From Candidozyma auris (lineage: Eukaryota > Ascomycota > Pichiomycetes > Serinales > Metschnikowiaceae): a stretch of DNA of 64,000 bases. The stretch covers positions 744,001 through 808,000 of the forward strand of contig NC_072818.1 in the NCBI RefSeq assembly GCF_003013715.1, given 5' to 3'. A model generated the notes under the pieces. It saw only the letters and a program-made list of their open reading frames with translations. It had not been told where the DNA came from and did no database searches. The position numbers and the translations under genes were made by a program. The first letter of the stretch is position 1. Each line of letters opens with the position of its first letter. Positions 1 to 11,383 of this stretch are shown here, piece after piece.

Positions 1-184
1 TCACTCCTCCAGCCTCAACTGATCTAAGGGTCCTCTTCATCTCATCAATCACCACTGGTTGCGAAGACGGATGCTGCTTCTCAAGCAAAGCCACGCAAGA
101 ATCATCACACGACGACTCAAGCGCAAGGGCCCGATAACTTCTAGCAGCAAGACGTTTATTCAAGAACCGTCTCGAAGGAAGCAT
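1..184 (-). CDS. Partial N-terminus of unidentified protein, runs off left edge
   Basis: An open frame of 61 codons starts at an ATG (bases 184-182, minus strand) and is still open at base 1. The first 17 residues (MLPSRRFLNKRLAARSY) are rich in Arg/Lys and lack acidic residues, which is typical of a mitochondrial targeting presequence. The rest is mixed polar sequence with no motif I recognise. It is divergent from the mitochondrial carrier gene at 779, so the two would share the spacer 185-778. Too little is visible to name it, and chance openness over 184 bases is possible. Confidence 0.4.
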   Translation of the reverse strand, partial: MLPSRRFLNKRLAARSYRALALESSCDDSCVALLEKQHPSSQPVVIDEMKRTLRSVEAGGV

Positions 185-778
185 ACATGAGACAGTTGAT
201 TGATGATGAGCTAATGTGGGGCGCTTGAAGTCACGTGACATGGACTCAGATCATGACAACGATTTTTTGCATAGCCCGGGGTTAACACATTCTTCGGGGT
301 TATTGCTTGGACATTCTTTGCCTTGGAATTCGAAATTTCATCCATCATCGTGGAATTTATTTTGTTCCGTATTATTCGGCCGAAACGTCAATCGCGCCAA
401 TCACCGTCTGCTAAGCGAGATCGCTAGTTGAAGCTCCTACACCACACATCTTACACTCCAAAAACAAAAAACAAAAAAACCATAGAAAACCGCATCCTAA
501 GAATAGCAGTTTTTTGTGATATCCTCCTCGATTTCCACCTTCCTTCCTTGGGTATGCTGCTTCGTCAATGACCTCTTCATGAGTTGGTGTAAAGGTGTGG
601 CCTCGAAAATCTTCACTCGCTGAGCTCTGTTATTAGGATTCCCTTTTCCATTCCATTTGCAGCTTTCTCGACAACTAACGCCGTCACGGCGCCATTTCAT
701 TAATTGTTTGCCCCACGCATGAAAGCTTCTTCAAGTAAGGCTGCCATTATTTATTCCTTCGCATTTCCCATCACATAA
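185..778. other. Intergenic spacer, divergent promoter region
   Basis: No convincing gene. It holds a CACGTG core inside a TCACGTGAC palindrome (232-237), the type of site bound by Cbf1-like bHLH proteins, plus A/T-rich tracts. Short open frames here show no protein-like features. Confidence 0.6.
232..237. promoter_or_regulatory. CACGTG E-box (Cbf1-type site)
   Basis: CACGTG within TCACGTGAC, about 50 bases upstream of the left-edge gene's ATG and 540 upstream of the carrier gene. Cbf1 as the binding protein is inferred from the motif. Confidence 0.4.
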
Positions 779-1873
779 ATGTCACAGTCGTTGACAACGT
801 CCGCTATACCGACGCCGTTCCAGCCCCATCGAGAAGTTCATATCCATCATGAAAAAACGCCACCCTCATCAGAAAGAGAACCATCGAAATCGCCAGAAAC
901 TGAAACCGGCTCTCCTCTATTGAGTTGTATGTTGGCTGGTGGCTTCGGCGGCGCTATCGGCGACTCGGCCATGCACTCTTTGGACACAGTGAAGACGAGG
1001 CAACAAGGGTTGCTGTTCAATCCGAAATATAAGAATATGGTGCCTGCGTACCTAACGATTTTTAAAGAAGAAGGATTTTTCAGAGGTCTCTACGGAGGTT
1101 ACACACCAGCGATATTGGGATCTTTTCCATCTACAGCGACGTTTTTCGGCACTTATGAATTCTCCAAACGTTTCATGATAAACACATTGCACATGAACGA
1201 TACTGTTTCGTACTTCATTGCAGGGATTTTGGGTGATTTGGCCCTGAGTGTATTTTATGTGCCTTCCGAGGTTCTCAAAACGAGATTGCAGTTACAGGGC
1301 CGCTACAATAACCCATTTACACAAGGATGCGGATACAATTATAGAAACCTTCGGGACGCCGTCAGGCTGATAGCCAGATCAGAAGGAACGTCGGCTTTGG
1401 CGTACGGGTATAAGGAAACACTTTTGAGAGACTTGCCTTTTAGCGCCTTACAGTTTGCGTTTTACGAGCGGTTCAGGAAATGGGCCATCTTATACAACAA
1501 TTCAGATCAAGATTTATCCTTTGCGCTAGAGTTACTGACAGGTGCGGCGGCAGGTGGGTTGGCGGGTGTACTCACTACTCCCTTGGACGTGATCAAGACG
1601 AGAATCCAGACTGCCACCGTTGCCACTGCAGGGTCCCACGCACCATACATCACGTCATCTAAAGGTGTCATTGGCAAATTCCTTCATAAATTCTCCACCA
1701 TTAGTGCTTTGCATTCAATCTATAGAAACGAGGGCATCTACGGGATGTTCTCTGGCGTGGGACCCCGGTTTATCTGGACGGGTATCCAGAGCTCGATTAT
1801 GCTCTTGCTTTACCAGATGACACTCAAACGATTAGACGCTGTGTTTACTTCCGAAGATCTGTTGGAAGCTTAA
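779..1873 (+). CDS. MME1: Mitochondrial carrier, Mme1 (magnesium exporter) type
   Basis: A 364-residue protein of the mitochondrial carrier (SLC25) family, with three repeats each carrying the carrier signature: SLDTVKTR (67-74, the usual Pro replaced by Ser), PSEVLKTR (162-169) and PLDVIKTR (268-275). The motif GDSAMHSLDTVKTRQQG and the LPFSALQFAFYE segment match the yeast YMR166C/Mme1 subfamily, reported to export Mg2+ across the mitochondrial inner membrane. The first 45 residues are a polar, proline-rich extension facing the intermembrane space. Six membrane helices are expected. A CTG codon at residue 197 falls where the budding-yeast homologue, as I recall it, has a polar residue, so Ser decoding would fit. 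The ATG is the first in frame. The gene is complete. Confidence 0.88.
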   Translation: MSQSLTTSAIPTPFQPHREVHIHHEKTPPSSEREPSKSPETETGSPLLSCMLAGGFGGAIGDSAMHSLDTVKTRQQGLLFNPKYKNMVPAYLTIFKEEGFFRGLYGGYTPAILGSFPSTATFFGTYEFSKRFMINTLHMNDTVSYFIAGILGDLALSVFYVPSEVLKTRLQLQGRYNNPFTQGCGYNYRNLRDAVRLIARSEGTSALAYGYKETLLRDLPFSALQFAFYERFRKWAILYNNSDQDLSFALELLTGAAAGGLAGVLTTPLDVIKTRIQTATVATAGSHAPYITSSKGVIGKFLHKFSTISALHSIYRNEGIYGMFSGVGPRFIWTGIQSSIMLLLYQMTLKRLDAVFTSEDLLEA

Positions 1874-2052
1874 CAACAGCCACATGTATATATATGGGCA
1901 CACAGGTAATACACAACAATAAAGATCCAGTGGGGCGTTATGGTTGCAAATTATTATATGCAGGCCGATTGTCTCCCAAGGTATATAAGCTCCCCTTCAA
2001 CCCTCCATAGAGAGAAAAATATTCACATCTTTCCTAACTTCTAATTTAAGGC

Positions 2053-3404
2053 ATGCACGAAACCTCGGAGTTCGCCATTACTAGGGCGTCCCAATTAACT
2101 GTTCCCAACAAGGATTGGACGCACTACAGACTGGGGTTGAAGCTCAGGTGCACTTACAACACCTCAGGAGTAACCCTTATGATCAACTCCCAAGGCAAGC
2201 CCATCGTATGATGCACCCTTCGTAGGCTCATTACTCACTTCTTTCTAATACATAGGACACATCGCATATCACCGAGAAGAATGTCAAGTTTCTCACCAAA
2301 GAGCCCATTGTCGGACTCAAGATCTCTGAAGGGGAGACGTTGAAGAAACGCGTGCAGATCACATTCGATTCAGCTGGTCATTTTAACCATTTTGCCCTGA
2401 AAATAAAGTTATGGCTTGGACTCAGTGTTATCGGACTGGGCTCTTATCATGGGGACCTTGCTCTGGCATCGCAAAGTGATGTTGGGGCCCAGAAGCGTCA
2501 AAATGACGAGGCAGTACTTGATTTGAAAAATCACTTGAGCACAAATGTGAATTTAGGGCAAAAGGATCCCTTAATTTCGTCTCAGCCTACACAAATTTTT
2601 CTGCAACCGCCACAAAAAGAAACGCTGATGTCTTCGGCTGTAGAGGGTCCTCAGCAGCAGACCTCCCAACAACCCCTCCCTGTGACCATACCTTCCTGGC
2701 AAATGAGTCCCCCGCAGGTTCCAGCGGGACAAGAAAGAGATTTTATTACCCCTCTCGCTGGTAATTTTCCTAAAAGCTTCCAAAAACTCATGGATGCCGC
2801 TCTGTGTCTTCATCAAGAGGCCACATTGCCCTTTGGTAACATGCATCAAGCGAGGCCATTTCAGATCGCACCTTCGAAAGAGTATTCGTCAGATCATCTG
2901 TTCGATCCGACTAACTTTTTACATATGTTCAACAAAAGGGCCAATGACCGATTTGTGCTCTCAAACCCGGGACAGACTGGGGTCCCTGACGACACCTTCA
3001 TGTCGCAACTGACACGCCAGTTCGACAATAGCTGTTTCTCTATGAAACAGACTCACAATGTGACCTCCGATTCGGCAAACTCCACTGTTGAAATACCTTT
3101 AAGGAGATCGAAAAGATCATCGAAGACAGAGGTCACAGAACAAGATTTGAAGGATGCCCTCAACGACGTGCCCTTCGATGTGCCATTGGAGAATACCCGC
3201 AAGAAAGCCAAAAGCGTTGTGAACTCCAAAATGGATAATTTTTTGAGTCAGGCCTTGGAACAAGCTATGCAAAACGAAGCGAGTATGGAGGAGCTTGACG
3301 ATAAAGCTTTACGGCTAAGAGTAGCTCGTAAATTGAAAAGCAAATCATTTAAGGCGTTAGCGAAAAGGATTGACCGGTTAGTAGGGGACTGCAAGAAGAA
3401 TTAG
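2053..3404 (+). CDS. REC114: Probable meiotic recombination protein Rec114, two exons
   Basis: Exon 1 (2053-2205, 51 codons) joins in frame to exon 2 (2256-3404) across a 50-base intron, giving 433 residues. The N-terminus is a beta-rich segment (alternating hydrophobics up to about residue 115) like the PH-like domain of Rec114/Rec7. The centre (about 130-330) is low-complexity and Gln/Pro-rich. The last 80 residues are helical and end with SKSFKALAKRIDRLV, which resembles the short C-terminal Rec114 region that binds Mei4. In that family the protein supports Spo11 double-strand breaks on meiotic chromosomes. REC114 is also intron-containing in budding yeast, as I recall. The assignment rests on architecture and weak sequence resemblance. 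It ends 19 bases before the convergent permease gene. Confidence 0.5.
2206..2255 (+). other. Spliceosomal intron (50 bp)
   Basis: 5' splice site GTATGA, a branch-like TTCTAAT very close to the end, and 3' site CATAG. It interrupts two frames that are both open and join in phase 0 with no codon lost. The open exon 2 frame lacks an ATG near its start, which supports the upstream exon. A branch site within about 10 bases of the 3' site is shorter than in Saccharomyces. Confidence 0.7.
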
Positions 3405-3423
3405 AATCTGTATCATGTTTCTA

Positions 3424-5046
3424 TTATCCAAACCTATTGTTATATATTTTACTCCATTGTGTGATTACTAGTCCGTCATCTAGTTTTGTTTCCTCAGGTA
3501 TGAGATGGTAGCTGAAAAGACGAGGTCCAGCTTCAAACATACAAAGCCAATAAATCCCAGCAAGTGCTAAACTCAACAAGCCCACATATGGATAGGGCAA
3601 CCAGTTCTTCAAGTCCTTCGGATTAGGGTTATCTCCCACAAGTGGCATCACCACAAGATAGACTGAAATTAAGATGACAACTATCGTCCCGAGTATTGTT
3701 GATCGGATGGGCGCCACAAAGTTAGGGTATCGCTTCCTCATGATAAATACTCCCACGGCGCACAAGGCGACAAATATCTGCTGCGGATAGCTTTCGAGCG
3801 AAACCACGTAGTTGTAAACGTCGCCATGAGGCGAGCCAAGCACGACAATAGTGGATAGAGTGCAACTTAGAAGAAGCGTGGGAAGGGGTGCACCTCTTGG
3901 CCAATTTGACGACATGAACCGAGAAAATGGCAAGAAGCCTTCTCTGAATACCTCCTGGCTCACACGGGAAATAGTGTACAAAACAACAAAAACGTTTCCA
4001 GCTGTGCAAACGGCGGATGCAATGGTAAGAAATTGTCTTCCTATGCGAAACCCAAAAATCTTCTCGAATAAAAGCGAGCCAATTAGTTGACCGCTTTGCA
4101 TGATCTCTTGATCAGGGATCACCACCAAGTACGCCATGTTTATGAAGAGGTAAGTCACGGTGATGATAAGCAAAGAAATCGGTCCAGCTATCTTCAAGGT
4201 ACAATACGGATCTTTGATTTCATTGGTTACGGTGTGAATGGAGTTCCACCCGGCGCATGCGAATGTCCCCTTTATCACAGCACTGGCAAAAGATCCCAAT
4301 GTAATTTGCGTTTTTGTCTCGAAAAAGGAACTCATGTGTAACTGCAGCTCTATGTTCGTTACGCTCTGTGGAAGCACTGTGACCCAGAGACCAGTCAATA
4401 CTATCACTGCTGCTAAGATCAACTTCAAACCGCCAATAAAATTCTGAATTCTTATTCCATGGTGAACACTGACTCCATGAAATGCACATGTGATATAAAG
4501 CAACAAGAGCCCAGTCCACCTGATGTTCTAATCTGAGGTTTTGATACCAAGGGCGTGCAAGAAGTACTCACCAAAAACCAAGATGTTCAGAATCGTGAAG
4601 CCAAACATCACCGAGTAGATATAAATGACAACACTAGCCAACCTGTACGGTTTGTCATATATGACCTCAAAAAATGCCTTTGTTCCACCGCTTCTCGGGA
4701 TGAACAGGCCGAGCTCCAAATATACATAGAGCCCTGCAAACGCCAGTCCACATGCTATTAACCATGAGAGGAAAAAGAAAAAAGGCGACCCTCCGCAATC
4801 ACTATACATGCCACTGGATATCGCTAAAAACCCGGATCCCAAGATTCTGCTAACGAACAAGACTATCGTTGAAAAGAGCCCCAAATGGCGCCCTTGGGGT
4901 GCCTCTTCAAGTTGCGGACAAAAGCCGTCAGTTTCTTGTGGGAGAAGATTTGATGAGGAAAACAGCACAGTAGACTCCGTGTCGTCTATAGCAATAGCCA
5001 CATATTTGTGCTTTTTTGGTAGCATAACATTGGTTGTGGATTCCAA
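3424..5046 (-). pseudogene. Methionine permease-like transporter (Mup1/Mup3 type) with in-frame stop
   Basis: Reading from the ATG at 5046, the protein matches the Mup1/Mup3 amino-acid/polyamine/organocation family. The segment GRHLGLFSTIVLFVSRILGS (about residues 52-71) is the typical first-helix region, followed by some 11 further hydrophobic segments. A single TAG (4530-4528) interrupts the frame after residue 172. The same frame then continues for 367 more codons to the stop at 3424. With the stop read as one residue the protein would be 540 residues, as long as the yeast homologues (546-574). A TGG (Trp) to TAG change is the simplest cause and fits the family, which often has an aromatic residue here. 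It may be a recent null allele, a sequencing error or a read-through case. It would import methionine/cysteine across the plasma membrane. Confidence 0.75.
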
Positions 5047-5201
5047 AGTGTGGCTGCTCGGGATTTCTTATCTAGATAAGGCGCGTCAGTCTACGCAGGA
5101 TTATCAAATGAATACAAACATACAGATGCTACTGGTGTTGTATTTCTCTAATGACGTGGATTTGTAATAAATATCGTTTGTTGTTTGTCGGCATGGCACA
5201 A

Positions 5202-8200
5202 CTACTTCTTGTTTTTCCTGCTGACATACGATTCCTTAGCGAGCTTGGTGAGTACGTCCAACTCTCCACTGTTCTCACACATGCTGTAGAACAATGACTC
5301 CTTGTTGACAATTAAAGTATATGGGTCGTCGTACTCGACAACTTTGCCAGCGTCCATCACCAAAATCTTGTCATAGTCGATGATCGACCTCAATCTGTGC
5401 GCAATGGTGAGAATTGTGGATCCAGAAAACTCCTCTCTGATAGTCTGTTGGATCATAGCGTCCGACTTGTAGTCGATCGATGCGGTAGCCTCATCCAACA
5501 AAATCACCTTAGGGCTCTTCAACAATGATCTGGCAAGACACATCAACTGTCTCTGTCCTTGGGACAAATTACTGCCTCCTTCAGACACAGCAGAGTTCAA
5601 GTCCAAGAACTTGTTCTTGTTCTCCTGAGAGCTATCAATGTCCCTGGCACGTTCGCCACGCGATATTAAATTCACTCTCTCCAAAGCTTCAAAGATCTGC
5701 TTGTCATTGTACTGTTCGAATGGATCCAAGTTAGATCTGATAGTACCTGTGAAAAGAGTAGGATCCTGCGGGATGATAGTAATCGCTTGTCTCAAGTTGC
5801 GTAAACCGATGCTGCAAATGTCCACATCATCGATCTTGATGTATCCAGTCTCAGGATCCAAAAATCTGAAAAATGCCGTGATAATGGTGGATTTACCAGC
5901 ACCAGTTCTACCGACAACACCAACCTTGTTGGAGGGCTCCACGTGGAAAGACACATTCTTGATCACTCTAGGCAAGTGTGGAGCATATCTTAAGGAGACA
6001 TCTTTAACCTCAATCTCACCTCTAGTTGGCCACTCCGGCTTTGGTTCATTTTCAGGAATCTCGCTGGGTGGCTCTTGGTCCACCTTCATGAACTCTTGTA
6101 AACGTTCAACGGAGTTCATGTTCATCTCTACGTTGGCGTAAAGACGAACAATCCACAAAGCATTTTCAGAGAAGGAAATCGCGTACGACAAGGACAAACC
6201 TGCCAAACCTGCGTCAATCTTGCCGATGGACAAAATGACAAATATTCCAGCAAACAACATGACAAGAGAGCCTACCGCATCAATTCGCAATGCAAGCCAT
6301 CTGTTTGCAACCCACATGTAGAAGAAGGGCCTATTATTTTCGTCAATAGCAGCCAAGTTCTGCTTCATGAAACGAGACTCCACACCATATGCTCTAATGG
6401 TGGCCACACCAGTCAATGACTCTGAAAAGTGCTGATGAATAGGAGATTTGGTGATAGAGTCGTATCTCTTCAACTCTCTAGAAAGGGTGATGTAGAACGA
6501 TCCAACCAAATAGTACAAATAGGAAATAATGACAGCAAAGAAAATAAAGCCAGGGGTGATGACACTAATAAGAATGAAAATCGAAACGCAGGACACAAGA
6601 CATGCGAATGTTGCCTCGCCAAAAGGTGTCAATTCCTGATCGACGGCCTCAATGTCTTTCGAGAATCTGTTCATGATACGACCAAGAGGTGTTTTGTCGA
6701 AAAAGCCTAACTTGGCTCTCAAAATTCTAGTCAACACGCGTTTGAAAATTCTATTGGAAGCTCTGATACCGGCAAAAAACGACACAAACACTCTGATGGT
6801 CGCCAAAACAGCGTAGCCAAGGCCAATCAATGCGTACCAAATGATGTAGTATTGGACAGTGTGATGAGTCTTGAATGCCGTGACAGCATCAGAGGCGAGC
6901 TTGTAAGCAGATGTGATTGAGCCAATAGCCAACTGTGTATTCGCCAAAAAGGTCTTGACAAGAGCAGGCATAGAGTCACTAGATACACCAACAACATTCA
7001 TAACAGTGGCAATAGTTTCCGGTGTATCCTGAGCCCAATATTTCAACCACCAGGACTGTCCAATGTAGACGAGCTGGGTAAATCCGTAGGTAAAAATAAT
7101 GATGGACCATGTGGGCCAGCCACCAAACTCTTTAACATACCCTGCGTAGACATCTAACCCGACAACACCTTCAGCTTTTTCCTCTTCTTCAATCAACTTA
7201 CCGTCAGTACGGATACCCTCCATTTGCTCTTCTTCGCCAGCGAGATTCTTTAACTTGCTCTCTATGATAGCAGCCTTGGACTTCATTTCGGAGTTCTTCG
7301 AGTCCAAAGACTTCAAGTTAGTACTAGACTGATTACGAGAGCTCATCACTGAGGACTTGACCAACTCATCGTCACCTAAATGACCATTTTCCAACAATTC
7401 ATCTGGAGTACCTTGCACCTTGGCCCTTCCGTCTTCCATAACAACTATCCATTCTGCCTTTTGTACAGTCAATGCAACGTTGTGAGATACCAAGATACAA
7501 GTTCTGTTGGCCATCAAAGGACCAGAAATACAGTTTTCATAGATCCACAAGGCGGTATGAGAGTCCACAGCAGACAAGCAATCATCCAACAAAACGTGCT
7601 TTGAGTTTGAATACAACGCTCTAGCCAAAGAGATACGCTGCTTTTGTCCTCCAGATAAAGCGATACCCTTTTCACCAATCTCAGTTTGATCGCCAGCGGC
7701 CAATATCTCCAAGTCACGGGTCAATCCACAAGCTTCAACGACTCTATCGTAACGCTCGGGAATAAAAGGTTGAGCAAAGATGATATTATTTTTAATAGTG
7801 TCATTAAGCAACCAAGCTGACTGAGAACAGTAAGCGACAGACTCAGTGAGACCAGTAGCTGGATCAACAACCAATTCATCCCTTGGAATTATACCTGGTA
7901 AAAATACTTTACCGTTCAAGAGTTCCATTTCACCCAAAAGTGCCATGAGCAAAGACGTCTTACCAGCACCAGTAGGGCCAATGATCACGTTTAACTTGCC
8001 TGGCTTGAATGCGATGTTCAAGTCTCTTAACTTGAAGTCTGCATCAGATGAAGAGTTCCAAGAGAAAGAAGCATTCTCAAATCCAATAAGTGGAGAGTTT
8101 TCGGTACGTTTCTGACCCAACTGTTCATACTTGGAAGTTTCGTCTTCCTCCAAAAAGTCACTCACTCTGTCAAGAGACACCTTGGACTGAATCACGATGG

Positions 8201-10092
8201 CAGTCATGTCGGCCAATTGGTCTAATGGTGCTCTTAAAAGAGTAAAGAACGATAACGCGGTGAAAGCAATAGGAGCAGTCAAAGGCTTGCCCTCGATCAT
8301 GGTGTAGCAGTAAAATGAAATGACTGTGATGATAGTTGGAATACCAAACCAGATCAAACTCTGGAGGCCCCACAAAATACTTCTCAATTTAAGATAGTAT
8401 AACTCCTCGTGCCTGATCTTCATGATGTCCGAGAAGAAGTTGTTTTCCCAGGCGAAAAATTTAATGATTCTGATGCTTGAAAAGGTTTCGTTCATCTTTT
8501 GAATTCTCTTATCAGTAGTGCCCAACATTGTCTTCTGGGCCTCGCCGGTCATCAAAGAAAGCTTGTAATTGATGGGCAAGAACACAACGATAGCAGCAGA
8601 GCCTACCAATGCACTCCATCCCAACAAGTTGTACAAAAGAACCGTACAAACAACAAGCATCAAGGTGCCTCCGACAAAAAAGTGCAAGTAACCACAGACC
8701 TCCGACACTTTGAAAGCATCAATTGCCATTAAATTGATGATGGCACCCAACTCTGAGGTGCCAGAAGAGTCAGTGTCCTTCTTTTTATCATCGGAATCTG
8801 CTGACTTTTGATCAGACTCAGGCTCATCGTCGCTCACGTCCTTAATGGAGATTTTTCTTCTCAAGGCCTTTGCATACACTTCGCCGATAATGATGGCTCT
8901 CATTCTCACGCAGACACGTCTGCCAATGAACAAAGAAAACCCAGAACTCAAGGAGTCGATCAATTTGGTCAATGGCATGAGCAAAACTAGACACCATGCC
9001 ATGGAGCGTGTGGTGGTTGTGGTGTCCTCAACGTACTCCAAGACTTTCTTGAGCAATATTGTGGGGAGAAAAACCAAAATGGACTCCAACAAGGCCCAGA
9101 AACCCTGAAGAGCGAATAACCACTTGAAATGGGAGAAAAGCTTGAAGGTAAATCTAGCGGCCAGTTTTGAAGAATCAAACACCTTGAGAACATGCAATGC
9201 ATAGTCGTCCTCACGCAAGCCCCAAATGTCTGCCATAGTCAACGGCGACTTGCGGGCTCTCCATATCATCTTATCGATCCACGAGTACGTCGAGAACGAC
9301 CAAAGACTGGCAATGTTCTCTGGTGATGGAGTAGCACCATCAGAAGTGACGTAGATTTTAGCCGGCTTGTCACCCACGCTGCACGACAACGTAAGGTAGG
9401 CAAGAATGACGGTGACGGGGAAATCAAGAGTGTAGTAGTAGGCAACGTGCGACCTCTTGACATGGCCGATGAGAGCCGAGCGGAAGAACACCGCCGACGA
9501 AACAAGATGGAACAAGTACAACGCCGTGGAATGCGCCCACAAGTTGGGCAACACAAGACGCTGCTTCTTCATGTTGAGCGTGCGGGCCCCGCACAAGAGG
9601 AATGCGTAGCCCCAGTTAGCCGTCAAGCAAGCTTGCACGAGAAACGACGACCTCCACTCATACCGGAAGCCGGCAATGAAAAACGTCAACACCGCCAAAA
9701 CAAGCTGCAACGTCACCAACACAAACTCAAGCGAGAGACGCAACCGGTCGCCTAGAGACTTGGGCTGCTCCACGCTCTGGCCATGAGGAGTGCCATCATC
9801 GTTGGTAAAGGTCAACCTCATCATGTCGAAATGGCGATCTCAAAGACACATCGTTGGTGTTCTTGGTGGTTTGCGTTCCATCGTTGCCAATGGCCCCGTA
9901 GGCGTCTGCGCTGGCGAGAAGCGGGCGGGACTCTTCAAGCACAATCTGCTTGGTGCTAGCACAGTAGCTCTTTATCGAAGACACTTGGAGCCACGCCAAG
10001 GACACAGCAGCCACGGCCAACGGAAAGAAGGCGGTGATTTCCGTGCGTGCACATCGTGGAACGTCATCGTAGTCCCATAGTAGGCAGGCCAT
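5202..10092 (-). CDS. Vacuolar ABCC transporter (Ybt1/Vmr1/Mlt1 type), apparent +1 frameshift
   Basis: The 1540-codon frame (9824-5202) holds TMD1, NBD1 (Walker A GPTGAGKTS, signature LSGGQKQRISLARAL, Walker B ending LLDDCLS with Asp replacing the catalytic Glu, as usual in ABCC), a charged linker, TMD2 and NBD2 (GRTGAGKST, LSQGQRQ, ILLDEATAS). It lacks the first TMD0 helix. That helix is in another frame starting at ATG 10092 (WDYDDVPRCAR followed by a membrane helix), as in Ybt1/Vmr1. Joining the frames by skipping one base near 9837 gives about 1629 residues, the family length (1606-1661), and restores an R-R-H-F-D motif seen at this point in Vmr1. A TATATA box (10158-10163) 66 bases upstream supports the 10092 start. 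The family pumps bile acids, glutathione conjugates and metals into the vacuole. The shift could be a real mutation, programmed, or a sequencing error. Confidence 0.85.
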
Positions 10093-10157
10093 GACGAAGG
10101 TGGTTGTACTTTTGGCAAGAAAGGATGAGGAAGAGAAGTGGAAAGAGAGGCGCTAGA

Positions 10158-10163
10158 TATATA
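10158..10163 (-). promoter_or_regulatory. TATA box of the ABCC transporter gene
   Basis: TATATA lies 66 bases upstream of the ATG at 10092, a normal yeast spacing. It is 334 bases from the alternative ATG at 9824, which argues for the upstream start. Confidence 0.45.
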
Positions 10164-10413
10164 GTTAGCGCAGCGCGATGGCAGGAAAGTGCAGGTTGGT
10201 GCCGTGCGAGGCCTTGTGGGAGCTGCTAGGGAAAAGTGGAATCTGGGGCAGATTGAAAAAGCAACAATATCCAAGAGTGTACTCTATGAAGTTGGAAGTT
10301 CACAAAGGTGTACGTTCAATTTTTTTGATTTTTTTTTTTTTTGTTGTTGTTTAGTTTGTTTTGTGGCGCTTAAGGTGTAGGTGTTCTCGCTCACCTCGCT
10401 TCTCTCGGCTGGT

Positions 10414-10424
10414 TGGCTGCGAAA
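10414..10424 (+). repeat. TGGCTGCGAAA motif copy 1
   Basis: Exact copy in GGTTGGCTGCGAAATC, 322 bases upstream of the ABC transporter ATG. Confidence 0.8.
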
Positions 10425-10861
10425 TCGTCTATCCGGGCAAGGTTTCCGCACTGTCTATTATGATTGATTGTGACTCACTTGAATAGAATGGGGAAGAGGC
10501 TTGGGAAGAATGTAGCGGGAGGCGGACGGAGACGGACGCTGAAGAAGGCGGATAAGAATTGTTTGGGTTGATTCTGCGTTGGCTGATCGTGCACTGGCTT
10601 TTTTCGAACATGGGGTCGCCTCGGTTGGATAGTTGAGGAGCCGACCGGTGCGGTACCCCGACTATGTGGAGCCGCTGGGCGAGGCACAAGATATATTGGT
10701 GGTGGCAGGGAAACAGCTGTTTAACGCGGTTTTGACCCCAATTCGTATAGTATATGTATGTTTGAGTTGGAACTGATCTATGGGGGTTGACAATGTTTCA
10801 TTCAGAGGTCGTGCTAAAGAGGTAGTACGGAAGCCGGGTGAAACGCTGGAGTGAGGGAGCT

Positions 10862-10872
10862 TTTCGCAGCCA
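10862..10872 (-). repeat. TGGCTGCGAAA motif copy 2
   Basis: Exact copy on the minus strand, flanked as AATGGCTGCGAAAAG, about 770 bases upstream of the ABC transporter ATG. Confidence 0.8.
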
Positions 10873-11372
10873 TTTTTCCCTGTACCCAGAAGCTCTTAAA
10901 TGGATGGTTGGTCGGGTGTTTGAGACTACTGCTTGGGCAAACCTTACCTATCTATCAAAAAAGACATTTATTTATAGGCTGTGCATAAAGTTTTCTACTC
11001 ATTGCTGCTTCTACTTTGTTTATTTTAATTCGTGGCTTATTTTTATTCGTGGCTCTTCAATTCTTTGCCCCATGCGTGTCAGATGAGAAATGGCCATTCG
11101 GTGCTGATAATGTGGGGCAACAAAAAGGCCTCAAAAATGAAGCAGCTTGTTGCTCAACCCGACCTGTCGATTTCTGATGATGGTCTATCCAAGGTTTCCG
11201 TGTGGACGCTTCGTTGAACTCACTGATTCGAGGTTGGTATCACCTCTCTGGCTATCAATGGAGTCCAGAAGTGAAAGTTTATACATTTTATGAGCCGAAT
11301 GGTTGAATTTTTCATCCTGATTTCCCCATTACTTGGGCTTGTCTCCCTTCAACAGAGGATATCTTGTAACTT

Positions 11373-11383
11373 TTTCGCAGCCA
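11373..11383 (-). repeat. TGGCTGCGAAA motif copy 3
   Basis: Exact copy on the minus strand, in GATGGCTGCGAAAAAG, about 300 bases beyond the RPL2 stop codon. Confidence 0.8.

Noticed and set aside
4520..4575. Intron to explain the permease stop
   Set aside because: GT...AG options around the stop are about 20 or 50 bases without a branch site, and the two halves already share one frame, so a nonsense change is simpler.
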